From: Pseudomonadota bacterium
GTDB lineage: Bacteria; Pseudomonadota; Gammaproteobacteria; Burkholderiales; Burkholderiaceae
DNA: 7,095 nt
NCBI GenBank assembly: GCA_021783435.1
Contig: JAJXUC010000180.1
Location: 1-7,095 of the forward strand
Reading direction: 5' to 3'
Shown: positions 1-5,942 of the stretch, piece by piece
How positions within the stretch are numbered: position 1 is the stretch's first letter
Layout of the letters: every line of letters starts with the position of its first letter
Position numbers and translations under genes: made by a program
Notes under the pieces: generated by a model
What the model was told of the DNA's origin: nothing
The model's input: only the letters and a program-made list of their open reading frames with translations
The model's database searches: none

Positions 1-925
1 GCGCCTCTTCCTGTTCCGCATTGGTCGAGGAGATGCGCAAGGCGCCGGGTTCGAGATTGATGCGCACGCCCTTGAACTTGTCGCTGGTGAGAATCGCCAC
101 GCGCTGCAGGGCCGCCAGCAAAGTCTGGCGAGACAGCTGCAAATGGTTCTTGTGCCCCTTGGGAACCACGCGCTGATAGTCAGGAAACTTACCCTCGACG
201 AGCTTGCTCACGAGTTCCATGTCGCCGAAGCTCAGCTTCGCCTGGTTCGACGCGAACCGCATCGCAATGGGCTCTTCGCCGTCGGCCAACAGGCGAAGCA
301 ATTCCATGATGGTCTTGCGCGGCAGGATGACTTCCCGCTTCTCGGCCAGGCCTTCGACCTGGGCACTCACCAGGGCAAGGCGGTGTCCGTCCGTCGAAAC
401 CAGGGTGAGTTGGTGACCGTCGGCAACCAGCAGGAGGCCGTTGAGGTAGTAGCGAATGTCATGCTGGGCCATGGCGAAATGCACCAGGGCAAGCATGCGC
501 TTGAACTGCCCCTGGGCAATGACCAACGGTTGCGCAGAATAGTCCGCGGCTTCCTTGACCAGAGGAAAGTCCTCGGCGGGCAGGGTTTGCAGGGAGAACC
601 TGGACTTGCCGCAACGAACCGTGAACTTGCCGTCGGACCATTCCAGCGCCGCTTCGGATGCCGGCGCCGCGCGCAGGATGTCGATCAGCTTGCGCGCATT
701 CACGGTGGTGGCTTGCAAGTCCGCCGTCGCGGCATGGCCTTCGCCCAGGGCTGTGCGCATGCGTATCTGAATTTCCATATCGCTGGTGGTCAGCGCGAGA
801 TCGGTGTCCACCGGCTGCATCAGCACATTGGCCAGAACGGGCAGTGTCTGACGCCTCTCCACGATGCCGGCCACGCCCCCCAGCCCCTTGAGCAGGGCCT
901 CACGCGATACGGTCAATCTGTTCAT
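1..925 (-). CDS. dnaN: DNA polymerase III beta subunit (sliding clamp), 3' end cut by window edge
   Basis: DnaN is the ring-shaped homodimeric clamp that encircles DNA and tethers replicative polymerase; it also binds other replication and repair proteins. Translating the complement from 925 gives 308 residues with no stop before the edge. The family is usually about 367 residues, so roughly 60 are missing, including most of domain 3 and the C-terminal end that shapes the partner-binding pocket. Family motifs seen: MAQHDIRYYLNGLLL (residues 152-166), STDGHRLAL (177-185), GKFPDYQRVVP (245-255) and SDKFKGVRI (281-289), followed by an NAEQEEA stretch at the cut. The ATG at 925 begins MNRLTVSREALL, the expected N-terminus, and is preceded by AAGGA with a 9-nt gap, a good ribosome binding site. 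It lies downstream of dnaA on the same strand, as in most bacteria. Identity is secure; only the end is unseen. Confidence 0.97.
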   Translation of the reverse strand, partial: MNRLTVSREALLKGLGGVAGIVERRQTLPVLANVLMQPVDTDLALTTSDMEIQIRMRTALGEGHAATADLQATTVNARKLIDILRAAPASEAALEWSDGKFTVRCGKSRFSLQTLPAEDFPLVKEAADYSAQPLVIAQGQFKRMLALVHFAMAQHDIRYYLNGLLLVADGHQLTLVSTDGHRLALVSAQVEGLAEKREVILPRKTIMELLRLLADGEEPIAMRFASNQAKLSFGDMELVSKLVEGKFPDYQRVVPKGHKNHLQLSRQTLLAALQRVAILTSDKFKGVRINLEPGALRISSTNAEQEEA

Positions 926-1011
926 TATGAATGTTCCTTTTCAGAATAGGACTAGTAACAGGAGGAGGCGGTTTTGTGCGGATAAGTCGTTTTTCTTTTA
1001 TTTTTCAACAG

Positions 1012-1039
1012 CTTATATGTTCTTTTTTGTTGGGGACAA
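1012..1039 (-). promoter_or_regulatory. Putative sigma70-type promoter for dnaN
   Basis: On the complement, TTGTCC (1034-1039, four of six matches to TTGACA) is separated by 16 bp from TATAAG (1012-1017, five of six matches to TATAAT). A transcript starting near 1005 would have a leader of about 80 nt before the dnaN ATG at 925. Promoters of this kind are easy to find in AT-rich DNA, so this is a suggestion only. dnaN is likely also transcribed by readthrough from dnaA. Confidence 0.35.
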
Positions 1040-1065
1040 AGCAGCCAGTTTAGGCGAGCAGAACA

Positions 1066-1105
1066 GAACAACTTAGGCCACGCCAACGTTCGGCAAAGCT
1101 TGTTC
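1066..1105 (-). other. Candidate stem-loop downstream of dnaA
   Basis: GAACAACTT (1066-1074) pairs with AAG (1096-1098) and TTGTTC (1100-1105), with one bulged C, giving a nine-pair stem. The 21-nt loop contains a further GCC/GGC pairing. It starts about 33 nt after the dnaA stop. There is no T run directly after it on the transcribed strand, so it does not look like an ordinary intrinsic terminator. It could be a partial terminator, an mRNA-stabilising structure or chance. Confidence 0.25.
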
Positions 1106-1137
1106 AACTTGGGCTCACAAACCATCCACAGCGTTGT

Positions 1138-2571
1138 TCATCCTTTCAGCGTTTGCTCCAGGACATGCAGCTGCTGGTTGAGTTCCTGCAGACGTGTGCG
1201 TTCCTGTCCGACCTTGCGCACAGCGTGCAGCACGGTGGTGTGATCGCGCCCGCCGAACAACTCGCCGATTTCGGGCAGGCTTTTCTGCGTCAGTTCCTTG
1301 GCCAGGTACATGGCGATCTGGCGCGGCCGCGCGATGGAGGCCGGGCGCCTCTTGGAGTACATGTCGGCCACCTTGATCTTGTAGAAGTCGGCCACGGTCT
1401 TTTGGATGTTTTCAACCGAGACCTGGCGGTTCTGCAGCGAAAGCAGATCCTTGAGGGCCTCGCGTGCCAGGCCGATCGTGATCTCTTCTCCGGAAAAGCG
1501 GGCGTACGCCAGGATCTTGCGCAGCGCGCCTTCGAGCTCGCGAACGTTGGAGCGGACGTTTTTCGCTACGAAAAACGCGACGTCCTCGCCCAGATTGACC
1601 ATTTCGACTTCTGCTTTGCGCAGAAGAATGGCCACCCGCATCTCGAGTTCGGGGGGTTCCAGCGCCACGGTCAAGCCGGAATCGAAACGTGACGTCAATC
1701 GGGCGTCGATTTCCTGCAACTCCTTGGGGTAGGTATCGCTGGTGAGGATGATTTGCGAGCGTTTCGCCGTGAGCGCCTCGAAGGTATAGAAAAATTCTTC
1801 TTGGGTTTTTTCCTTGCCGGCGAAAAACTGCACGTCGTCGATCAGCAGCAGGTCTAGGGAGTGGTAGTAGCGCTTGAATTCGTCGAAAGTCTTGCGCTGA
1901 TAGGCCTTGACCACTTCGCTCACGAATTGTTCGGCTTGCAAATAGCGGATGCGTGCTCCCGGACGCGCAGCAAGCAGCGCGTTGCCGACAGCCTGCACGA
2001 GGTGGGTCTTGCCCAAGCCGACGCCGCCGTAGAGAAAAAGGGGGTTGTAGGACTTGCCAGGGTTTTCCGAAACCTGGAGTGCCGCAGCGCGCGCCAGTTG
2101 GTTGGCCTTGCCGGGAACCAGGCTTTCGAAAGTCAGGCCGGGATTCAGACGCGACCGTTCGAGGGCTTCAATCTCGGGTGATGCGGCGGCGCTTCGGCCA
2201 TCCGGGCTCTGGCCGACGGCCTTGTCTTGCGGTTCCTTGACGCCAGCGATGCCCTGCGAGGTTTCGCTCCCGGGTTGTCCGTTGCTGGCTTTGCCATCAG
2301 GCTTGGGTGTTTTCGGTACCGGCTTGTGGATGGTGAATTCCAGTTGCACCGGCCTTCCCGCCGCGCTTGCCAGGGCTTCGGCGATGCGGTTGCTGTATTG
2401 CGACCGCAGCCAGTCCATTTTGAAGCGGTTGGGAACGGACAGGATGGCCGTGGAATGGTCTTCGCTCCAGTTTGGGGGTGCAAGAGGTTTGATCCAGGCG
2501 GTGAATTGCTGGATGGGAATTTCGCTGGCGAGTTGTGTACAACAGGCTTGCCAGATGTGTTCGTGCGGCAT
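1138..2571 (-). CDS. dnaA: Chromosomal replication initiator protein DnaA
   Basis: DnaA is the AAA+ ATPase that binds DnaA boxes at oriC, oligomerises in its ATP form, melts the origin and loads helicase. It is 477 residues, normal for the family. Domain I (about 1-80) includes the conserved Trp7 and the WIKPL motif. Domain II (about 85-142) is a Pro/Ser/Gly-rich variable linker. Domain III carries Walker A GGVGLGKT (182-189), Walker B LLLIDDVQ (241-248), the arginine-finger region SRFDSGL (294-300) and sensor 2 in NVRELEGAL (342-350). Domain IV has the DNA-binding signature [15 protein letters not shown] (440-454). The ATG at 2571 is the only normal start codon before an in-frame stop just upstream, and [14 protein letters not shown] aligns with known N-termini. 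No clear Shine-Dalgarno precedes it. It is divergent from rpmH and upstream of dnaN. A perfect DnaA box 176 bp upstream of the start suggests autoregulation. Confidence 0.99.
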   Translation of the reverse strand: MPHEHIWQACCTQLASEIPIQQFTAWIKPLAPPNWSEDHSTAILSVPNRFKMDWLRSQYSNRIAEALASAAGRPVQLEFTIHKPVPKTPKPDGKASNGQPGSETSQGIAGVKEPQDKAVGQSPDGRSAAASPEIEALERSRLNPGLTFESLVPGKANQLARAAALQVSENPGKSYNPLFLYGGVGLGKTHLVQAVGNALLAARPGARIRYLQAEQFVSEVVKAYQRKTFDEFKRYYHSLDLLLIDDVQFFAGKEKTQEEFFYTFEALTAKRSQIILTSDTYPKELQEIDARLTSRFDSGLTVALEPPELEMRVAILLRKAEVEMVNLGEDVAFFVAKNVRSNVRELEGALRKILAYARFSGEEITIGLAREALKDLLSLQNRQVSVENIQKTVADFYKIKVADMYSKRRPASIARPRQIAMYLAKELTQKSLPEIGELFGGRDHTTVLHAVRKVGQERTRLQELNQQLHVLEQTLKG

Positions 2572-2616
2572 GTGGAATCGTTGGATGTTGTGATTCGCCA
2601 GCGTCGAAGACTATTT

Positions 2617-2629
2617 CGGCGCTGCGCCG
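2617..2629. repeat. Short GC-rich palindrome in the dnaA leader
   Basis: CGGCGC, a single T, then GCGCCG form a nearly perfect palindrome 46 bp upstream of the dnaA start. As RNA it would fold with about five GC pairs and a three-base loop. Such GC palindromes are common by chance in this base composition, so no function is claimed. Confidence 0.3.
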
Positions 2630-2654
2630 GCTCTCGGTGCCGCATTCCGCCGGG

Positions 2655-2686
2655 TCGTTCCAAGACGTGAAGCGACGCTGGAACGA
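2655..2686. repeat. 8-bp perfect inverted repeat (TCGTTCCA / TGGAACGA) upstream of dnaA
   Basis: The arms at 2655-2662 and 2679-2686 are exact reverse complements separated by 16 bp, and the spacer contains a further CGT/ACG pairing (2666-2668 with 2675-2677). The repeat lies between the putative dnaA promoter and the dnaA start. It would be in the dnaA leader RNA as a hairpin, or could be a binding site for a dimeric protein. No T run follows on either strand, so it is not an intrinsic terminator. The symmetry is seen; any role is inference. Confidence 0.4.
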
Positions 2687-2725
2687 TGACGCAGATTTGG
2701 CCCTGAGCAGGAATTATGGTTCTTC

Positions 2726-2753
2726 ATTTTAGTCCAACATGCCAAGTTATCCA
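2726..2753 (-). promoter_or_regulatory. Putative dnaA promoter with -35 inside a DnaA box
   Basis: On the complement, TGGATA (2748-2753, four of six matches to TTGACA) is followed after 16 bp by TAAAAT (2726-2731, five of six matches to TATAAT). Transcription would start near 2719 and leave a leader of about 150 nt before dnaA. The -35 element is entirely within the perfect DnaA box, so DnaA bound there would block RNA polymerase. That fits the known autorepression of dnaA in E. coli and others. The -35 match is modest. Confidence 0.35.
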
Positions 2754-2755
2754 CA
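2747..2755 (+). promoter_or_regulatory. Perfect consensus DnaA box TTATCCACA
   Basis: TTATCCACA matches the high-affinity R1-type DnaA box exactly. It lies in the divergent region 176 bp from the dnaA start and 279 bp from the rpmH start. It is the only perfect box I found in the two intergenic regions. It may serve in origin recognition, in control of the dnaA promoter, or both. Confidence 0.8.
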
Positions 2756-2888
2756 GATTGGAGCCGTCGATGGAGGCTCAATTTTGTCTTGACAGTTCGA
2801 TGGTCTTGCGCTTTTCCGGAGAGGCGAAAATTTCCTCGGCGTAGCGCGGTCTAGAACACGCGGACGCTTGCTGCCAACACAGGCTTGA

Positions 2889-2917
2889 TTGACATTGGGG
2901 GCTTAATTTGTTGAAAT
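2889..2917 (+). promoter_or_regulatory. Putative sigma70 promoter for the rpmH operon
   Basis: A perfect -35 hexamer TTGACA (2889-2894) is followed after an ideal 17-bp spacer by TGAAAT (2912-2917, four of six matches to TATAAT). The start would fall near 2924, giving a leader of about 110 nt before the rpmH ATG at 3035. A second TTGACA at 2789-2794 has no matching -10 at the right distance. The rpmH promoter is expected to be strong, and this is the best candidate in the region. Confidence 0.5.
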
Positions 2918-3034
2918 CACATGTTTTTCGCAAAATCCTCGCGGCCGATCCGGTTTTTGGCGGGGTGAGCCATTGTCGTGCTGCGGCCTCGATAAACGGG
3001 CTACAGTGCCGAGCAGCGCCCACAGAGCACCATC

Positions 3035-3169
3035 ATGAAACGTACCTATCAACCTTCCAAGACTCGCCGCAAGCGCACCCACGGTTTTCTGGTGCGCATG
3101 CGTACCGTTGGCGGCCGTGCCGTCATCAAGGCACGGCGTGCCAAGGGCCGCAAGCGTCTGGCGGTCTGA
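3035..3169 (+). CDS. rpmH: 50S ribosomal protein L34
   Basis: L34 is a tiny, very basic protein of the large ribosomal subunit that contacts 23S rRNA. This 44-residue product begins [18 protein letters not shown] and ends GRKRLAV. It matches the family along its whole length, including the [11 protein letters not shown] centre and the Arg/Lys-rich tail. Forty-four residues is the usual length in many proteobacteria (46 in E. coli). It is too short to stand out among the longer shadow frames here. The ATG at 3035 is fixed by the conserved N-terminus, although I see no strong Shine-Dalgarno upstream. It is the first gene of the rightward cluster, 98 nt ahead of rnpA, with a hairpin in that gap. 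Confidence 0.98.
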   Translation: MKRTYQPSKTRRKRTHGFLVRMRTVGGRAVIKARRAKGRKRLAV

Positions 3170-3190
3170 GTTTTCTGGCGTCAAGCTGTC

Positions 3191-3230
3191 GCACATTCCA
3201 CCCAGGGTTCATGCGGGGTGGTTTTCGTGC
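3191..3230 (+). terminator. Hairpin plus T run between rpmH and rnpA (possible attenuator)
   Basis: CCACCC (3198-3203) pairs with GGGTGG (3216-3221) across a 12-nt loop, and TTTT follows directly (3222-3225). Outer arms GCAC (3191-3194) and GTGC (3227-3230) can extend the structure around a small internal loop. The GC-rich stem plus T run resembles a weak intrinsic terminator. Placed just after rpmH, it could stop part of the transcription and keep L34 well above RnpA and the later genes. The T run is short and the outer arms compete with it, so full termination is unlikely. Confidence 0.45.
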
Positions 3231-3267
3231 TTGTGCCTCGTCTTCTTCTGACCGAGAGCCGCTACGC

Positions 3268-3798
3268 ATGGCGCAACCTACACACCATGTGCTGGCAGAG
3301 CGTGAAACCCTGCTGTTGCCCCTGAGCCGGCCTGAGTCGTTCTTGGTCAGCTTGCGTGGCCCAAGCGTGCGCGCCGAGGAATTTCGGCTTCACTTCCGCG
3401 AAGCCCGAGAGCACGACGTCGCAAACGATGTCTTGCAATCTTCCGATTCATCGGGGCGGATTTGTGTGTTTGGTTTCGTCCTGCCCAAGCGACTGTGCAA
3501 GCATGCCGTGCGGCGCAACCTGATTCGTCGCGTGACGCGCGAATGCCTGCGCGAGCACCTGCGAACGGCGCCGCTTTGGCCTTCGGCACCGCCGCCCGTC
3601 CTGGTGCTCAAGCTAACGCGAAAATTGCCGGAAGCCTTTATCAGCGCCAGTTCACCGGCTTTGGGCCGATATGTGAGGGCGCGCATCCAGGTGTTGTTGA
3701 ACCTCTATGCGGGGCGTGGACGTCCGTCCGTGGCGCCTGCCATGTCCGGGCTTTCGGGCCGTGGACTTCCCCCTGCCCAGCCAGGGGCACGGCCATGA
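3268..3798 (+). CDS. rnpA: Ribonuclease P protein component
   Basis: RnpA is the basic protein subunit that helps the catalytic RNase P RNA bind pre-tRNA and remove the 5' leader. From the ATG at 3268 the product is 176 residues, longer than the usual 110-140. The domain starts near residue 19 (LSRPESF). The diagnostic RNR motif is clear in KHAVRRNLIRRVTRE (78-92), preceded by GFVLPKRL. The helix with YVRARIQVLLNLY (135-147) ends the core. The last 29 residues are a Gly/Pro/Arg-rich tail with no recognised role. The start is uncertain: an in-frame ATG at 3211 would add 19 residues but lies in the loop of the preceding hairpin. The chosen ATG has GAGAG at a suitable distance. Its TGA overlaps the yidD ATG (ATGA), indicating coupled translation. 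Identity is firm despite divergent outer parts. Confidence 0.93.
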   Translation: MAQPTHHVLAERETLLLPLSRPESFLVSLRGPSVRAEEFRLHFREAREHDVANDVLQSSDSSGRICVFGFVLPKRLCKHAVRRNLIRRVTRECLREHLRTAPLWPSAPPPVLVLKLTRKLPEAFISASSPALGRYVRARIQVLLNLYAGRGRPSVAPAMSGLSGRGLPPAQPGARP

Positions 3799-4154
3799 GG
3801 GCCTTGCTTGTCGCTCTAGTGCGGGGTTACCAGCTGTTGTTCAGTTCTTGGGTAGGTGGCCAGTGCCGGTTCACGCCCACGTGCTCGCAATTCGCGATCG
3901 AGGCCTTGCGCCAGCATGGGGCAGCGCGTGGAAGTTACCTCGGCGCCCTGCGCATCGCGCGCTGCAATCCATGGTGCGACGGTGGACATGATCCTGTGCC
4001 GAGCGTGTTTCACTGGGCCGCTTGGCGGCGAGAGAGCACGCCGGACGCGATGGTCGAGGCTTCGGATGTGGCGACGGCCTCGAAGTCTGCGGAGTCTTCT
4101 TCCGAACCTGCCGCAGCACCGGCGCAAGATGCTGTCACACCGTCTCAGGTCTAA
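3795..4154 (+). CDS. yidD: Membrane protein insertion efficiency factor YidD
   Basis: YidD is a small membrane-associated protein that raises the efficiency of YidC-dependent insertion. The 119-residue product has an amphipathic N-terminus (1-20) and the family signature CRFTPTCSQFA (24-34). This is followed by EALRQHGAARG (36-46), ARCNPW (55-60) and GGHDPVP (63-69). Cysteines 24, 30 and 57 are the conserved ones; Cys61 is extra. The family is often 70-90 residues. Here about 40 residues rich in Ala, Ser and Glu follow the core and look disordered. The ATG at 3795 overlaps the rnpA stop and gives the expected N-terminus MRALLVALVRGYQLLF. The frame is open further upstream, but that part is antisense-style shadow inside rnpA. 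yidC follows after 69 nt, matching the shared function. Confidence 0.96.
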   Translation: MRALLVALVRGYQLLFSSWVGGQCRFTPTCSQFAIEALRQHGAARGSYLGALRIARCNPWCDGGHDPVPSVFHWAAWRRESTPDAMVEASDVATASKSAESSSEPAAAPAQDAVTPSQV

Positions 4155-4223
4155 TACACCGTTTGCCGTCGCGGCCAACGTCGTGGCGATCGATATTCCA
4201 ACTCCATTCCCGCAGGATTTCGC

Positions 4224-5897
4224 ATGGACTTTCGCCGCTCCGTTTTGTGGGTGATTTTCACCATCTCGGTGATTTTTCTGTACAACTCCTGGCTGCGTTA
4301 CAACGGCCAGAGCGGCCTGTTCGGCGAACCGGCCGCCGTCACGGCCACGGCCCCCGCGCCAGCGGGACGCGCCGGGGACGTACCGACTCCGGCGTTGCAA
4401 ACCGCGACCGCGCTACCTGGCAGCGCTGCCGCCGCGTCCGTCGCCCCCGGGGCTCTTTCGGCATCGAAGGCGACCCTGACCTCCATCCATACCGACGTGT
4501 TGGACGTGAAAGTTTCGAGCGAAGGTGGGAATCTGGTTTATGCCAAGCTGCTGAAATATGCCAGCCATGCCGATGCCCAGGACGATCTGGTGTTGCTCGA
4601 CAACAGCCCGAACAACACCTACATGGCGCAAAGCGGCCTTGTGGGGGGCGACTTTCCCAACCACAAGACGCCGATGACCTTGCTGCCGGGTCCGACCGAC
4701 ATGGGAGGGGCGGATACGCTGACCGTGCGCATGCAGTCGCCGGTCGTGGGAGGCCTGCAACTCACGCGCACCTACACCTTCAAGCGCGGCAGTTATGTGA
4801 TTGCGGTGAGCAACGAGATCGTCAACAAGGGGGCCACCCCGGCGACGCCGCAGCTTTACCTGCAACTGGTGCGTGACGGCAACGACCCGAGCACCGGCAC
4901 GCACTTCTATCACACGTTTACCGGCCCGGCGATCTACGACAGCAAAGACAAGTTCCAGAAGTTCGAATTCAAGGACATCGGCGACCAGACCAAGACCATC
5001 AAGAGCGACGATGGTTGGCTGGCGATGGTGCAGCATTACTTCGTCTCGGCCTGGCTGCCCCACCCCGACAAGGGGCCGCGCGAGTTCTACCTGCGCAAGC
5101 TCGAACCCAACCTCTACGCCACAGGGGTGATGCTGCCGCTTCCTACGCTGGCGCCCGGAGCGCGCACGGTGCAGACCGACACGCTCTATGTCGGTCCGGA
5201 GATCGAGAGCCAGCTCCAGGGCCTCGCCCCGGGCTTCGAACTGGTGAAGGACTACGGCTGGGTGACCATCATCGCCAAGCCGCTGTTCTGGGTGTTGGAG
5301 CAGATTCACGCCGTGCTGCGCAATTGGGGTTGGTCCATCATCGCGTTGACGGTGCTGCTCAAGCTGCTGTTTTTCCCGCTCACCGCAGCGAGCTATCGTT
5401 CCATGGCGCGCATGAAGGCGGTGGCTCCGCGCCTGAACGCGCTGCGCGAACGCCACAAGAACGACCAGGCGGCGATGAACGCGGCCATGGTGGAGATGTA
5501 TCGCAAGGAAAAGATCAACCCGCTGGGGGGGTGCCTGCCCATCGTCATCCAGATCCCGGTGTTCATCGCGCTGTACTGGGTGCTGCTTTCCAGCGTGGAA
5601 CTGCGCGGGGCGCCCTGGCTGGGCTGGATTCATGACCTTTCGGCCAAGGATCCGTACTACATCCTCCCTGCCATCATGACCGCGACCTCTTTCCTGCAGG
5701 TCAAGCTCAATCCGACGCCGCCCGATCCGATGCAGGCGCGGCTGATGTGGATCATGCCGGCGGCATTCTCGGTGATGTTCTTCTTCTTTCCGGCCGGCCT
5801 CGTGCTGTACTGGTTGACCAACAACTTGATCTCCATTGCCCAGCAGTGGTTCATCAACAAGAAGATGGGCGTGCCGGAATTCTCGGACCCCAAGTAA
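4224..5897 (+). CDS. yidC: Membrane protein insertase YidC (Oxa1 family)
   Basis: YidC inserts and folds inner-membrane proteins, alone or with SecYEG. The 557-residue length is typical of Gram-negative YidC. TM1 is near 6-23 (VLWVIFTISVIFLY). An Ala/Pro-rich linker (about 36-80) leads into the periplasmic P1 domain (about 85-340), which includes WLAMVQHYFVSAWLP (265-279). The conserved insertase core follows: TM2 about 368-386 ending KLLFFPLT, a cytoplasmic hairpin with SMARMKAVAPRL (393-404), TM3 about 436-456 starting in NPLGGCLPI, then segments about 478-494 and 508-535 ending LVLYWLTNN. Lys380 aligns with the groove Arg366 of E. coli; a basic residue is kept, as in other betaproteobacteria. 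The C-terminus is not extended. AGGA lies 8 nt before the ATG. It sits between yidD and mnmE, the common order. Confidence 0.99.
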   Translation: MDFRRSVLWVIFTISVIFLYNSWLRYNGQSGLFGEPAAVTATAPAPAGRAGDVPTPALQTATALPGSAAAASVAPGALSASKATLTSIHTDVLDVKVSSEGGNLVYAKLLKYASHADAQDDLVLLDNSPNNTYMAQSGLVGGDFPNHKTPMTLLPGPTDMGGADTLTVRMQSPVVGGLQLTRTYTFKRGSYVIAVSNEIVNKGATPATPQLYLQLVRDGNDPSTGTHFYHTFTGPAIYDSKDKFQKFEFKDIGDQTKTIKSDDGWLAMVQHYFVSAWLPHPDKGPREFYLRKLEPNLYATGVMLPLPTLAPGARTVQTDTLYVGPEIESQLQGLAPGFELVKDYGWVTIIAKPLFWVLEQIHAVLRNWGWSIIALTVLLKLLFFPLTAASYRSMARMKAVAPRLNALRERHKNDQAAMNAAMVEMYRKEKINPLGGCLPIVIQIPVFIALYWVLLSSVELRGAPWLGWIHDLSAKDPYYILPAIMTATSFLQVKLNPTPPDPMQARLMWIMPAAFSVMFFFFPAGLVLYWLTNNLISIAQQWFINKKMGVPEFSDPK

Positions 5898-5942
5898 GGA
5901 CGGTTTGACGACGCGAACACACCCCGCGCCGTCATCGCTTCC

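Larger units (their letters stand above)
926..1137. other. dnaA-dnaN spacer with AT-rich core (possible secondary origin element)
   Basis: This 212-bp spacer has no gene. Its middle (989-1031) is about 79% A+T, with T tracts on the plus strand, in sharp contrast to the GC-rich surroundings. Immediately beside it is a DnaA-box-like site, TGCGGATAA at 977-985 (one mismatch to TGTGGATAA). A weaker one-mismatch site, TTTTCAACA, lies at 1002-1010 against the consensus TTWTNCACA. In many bacteria this spacer holds the DNA-unwinding element or a second DnaA-box cluster. Here the boxes are few and imperfect, and the AT-richness can also be explained by a dnaN promoter. An origin role is therefore inference. 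Confidence 0.4.
2572..3034. other. dnaA-rpmH divergent intergenic region, candidate oriC
   Basis: This 463-bp stretch contains no credible gene; the open frames crossing it lack family features. It separates leftward dnaA from rightward rpmH. It holds one perfect DnaA box (2747-2755), a short AT-rich patch around 2711-2732, inverted repeats in the dnaA leader, and promoter-like sequences for both directions. In many gammaproteobacteria (e.g. Pseudomonas) and in betaproteobacteria, the origin lies in or beside this interval. An origin here would leave all genes in the window co-directional with replication. Against it, I see only one perfect box and no strong box cluster, so the origin may be spread over this region and the dnaA-dnaN spacer. 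Confidence 0.5.

Noticed and set aside
143..949. 268-codon open frame on the plus strand across dnaN
   Set aside because: The complement strand encodes a clear DnaN over the same stretch; the plus frame has no family features.
959..985. Strong Shine-Dalgarno-like GGAGGAGG on the plus strand at 961-968
   Set aside because: The only nearby start, TTG at 975, meets a stop after three codons, and no credible plus-strand gene follows before dnaA.
1122..1130. CCATCCACA as a DnaA box
   Set aside because: It differs from TTATCCACA at the first two positions, which are important for recognition; too weak to call alone.
2908..3267. Upstream extension of the rnpA reading frame through rpmH
   Set aside because: The frame is open from 2908, but the part before 3211 overlaps rpmH in another frame and has no RnpA similarity; it is open only by composition.
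5899..5933. Possible hairpin between yidC and mnmE (GACGG/CCGTC with inner CGCG/CGCG)
   Set aside because: The stem has an eight-base one-sided bulge and no T run, and the tight yidC-mnmE spacing argues for cotranscription; likely chance.
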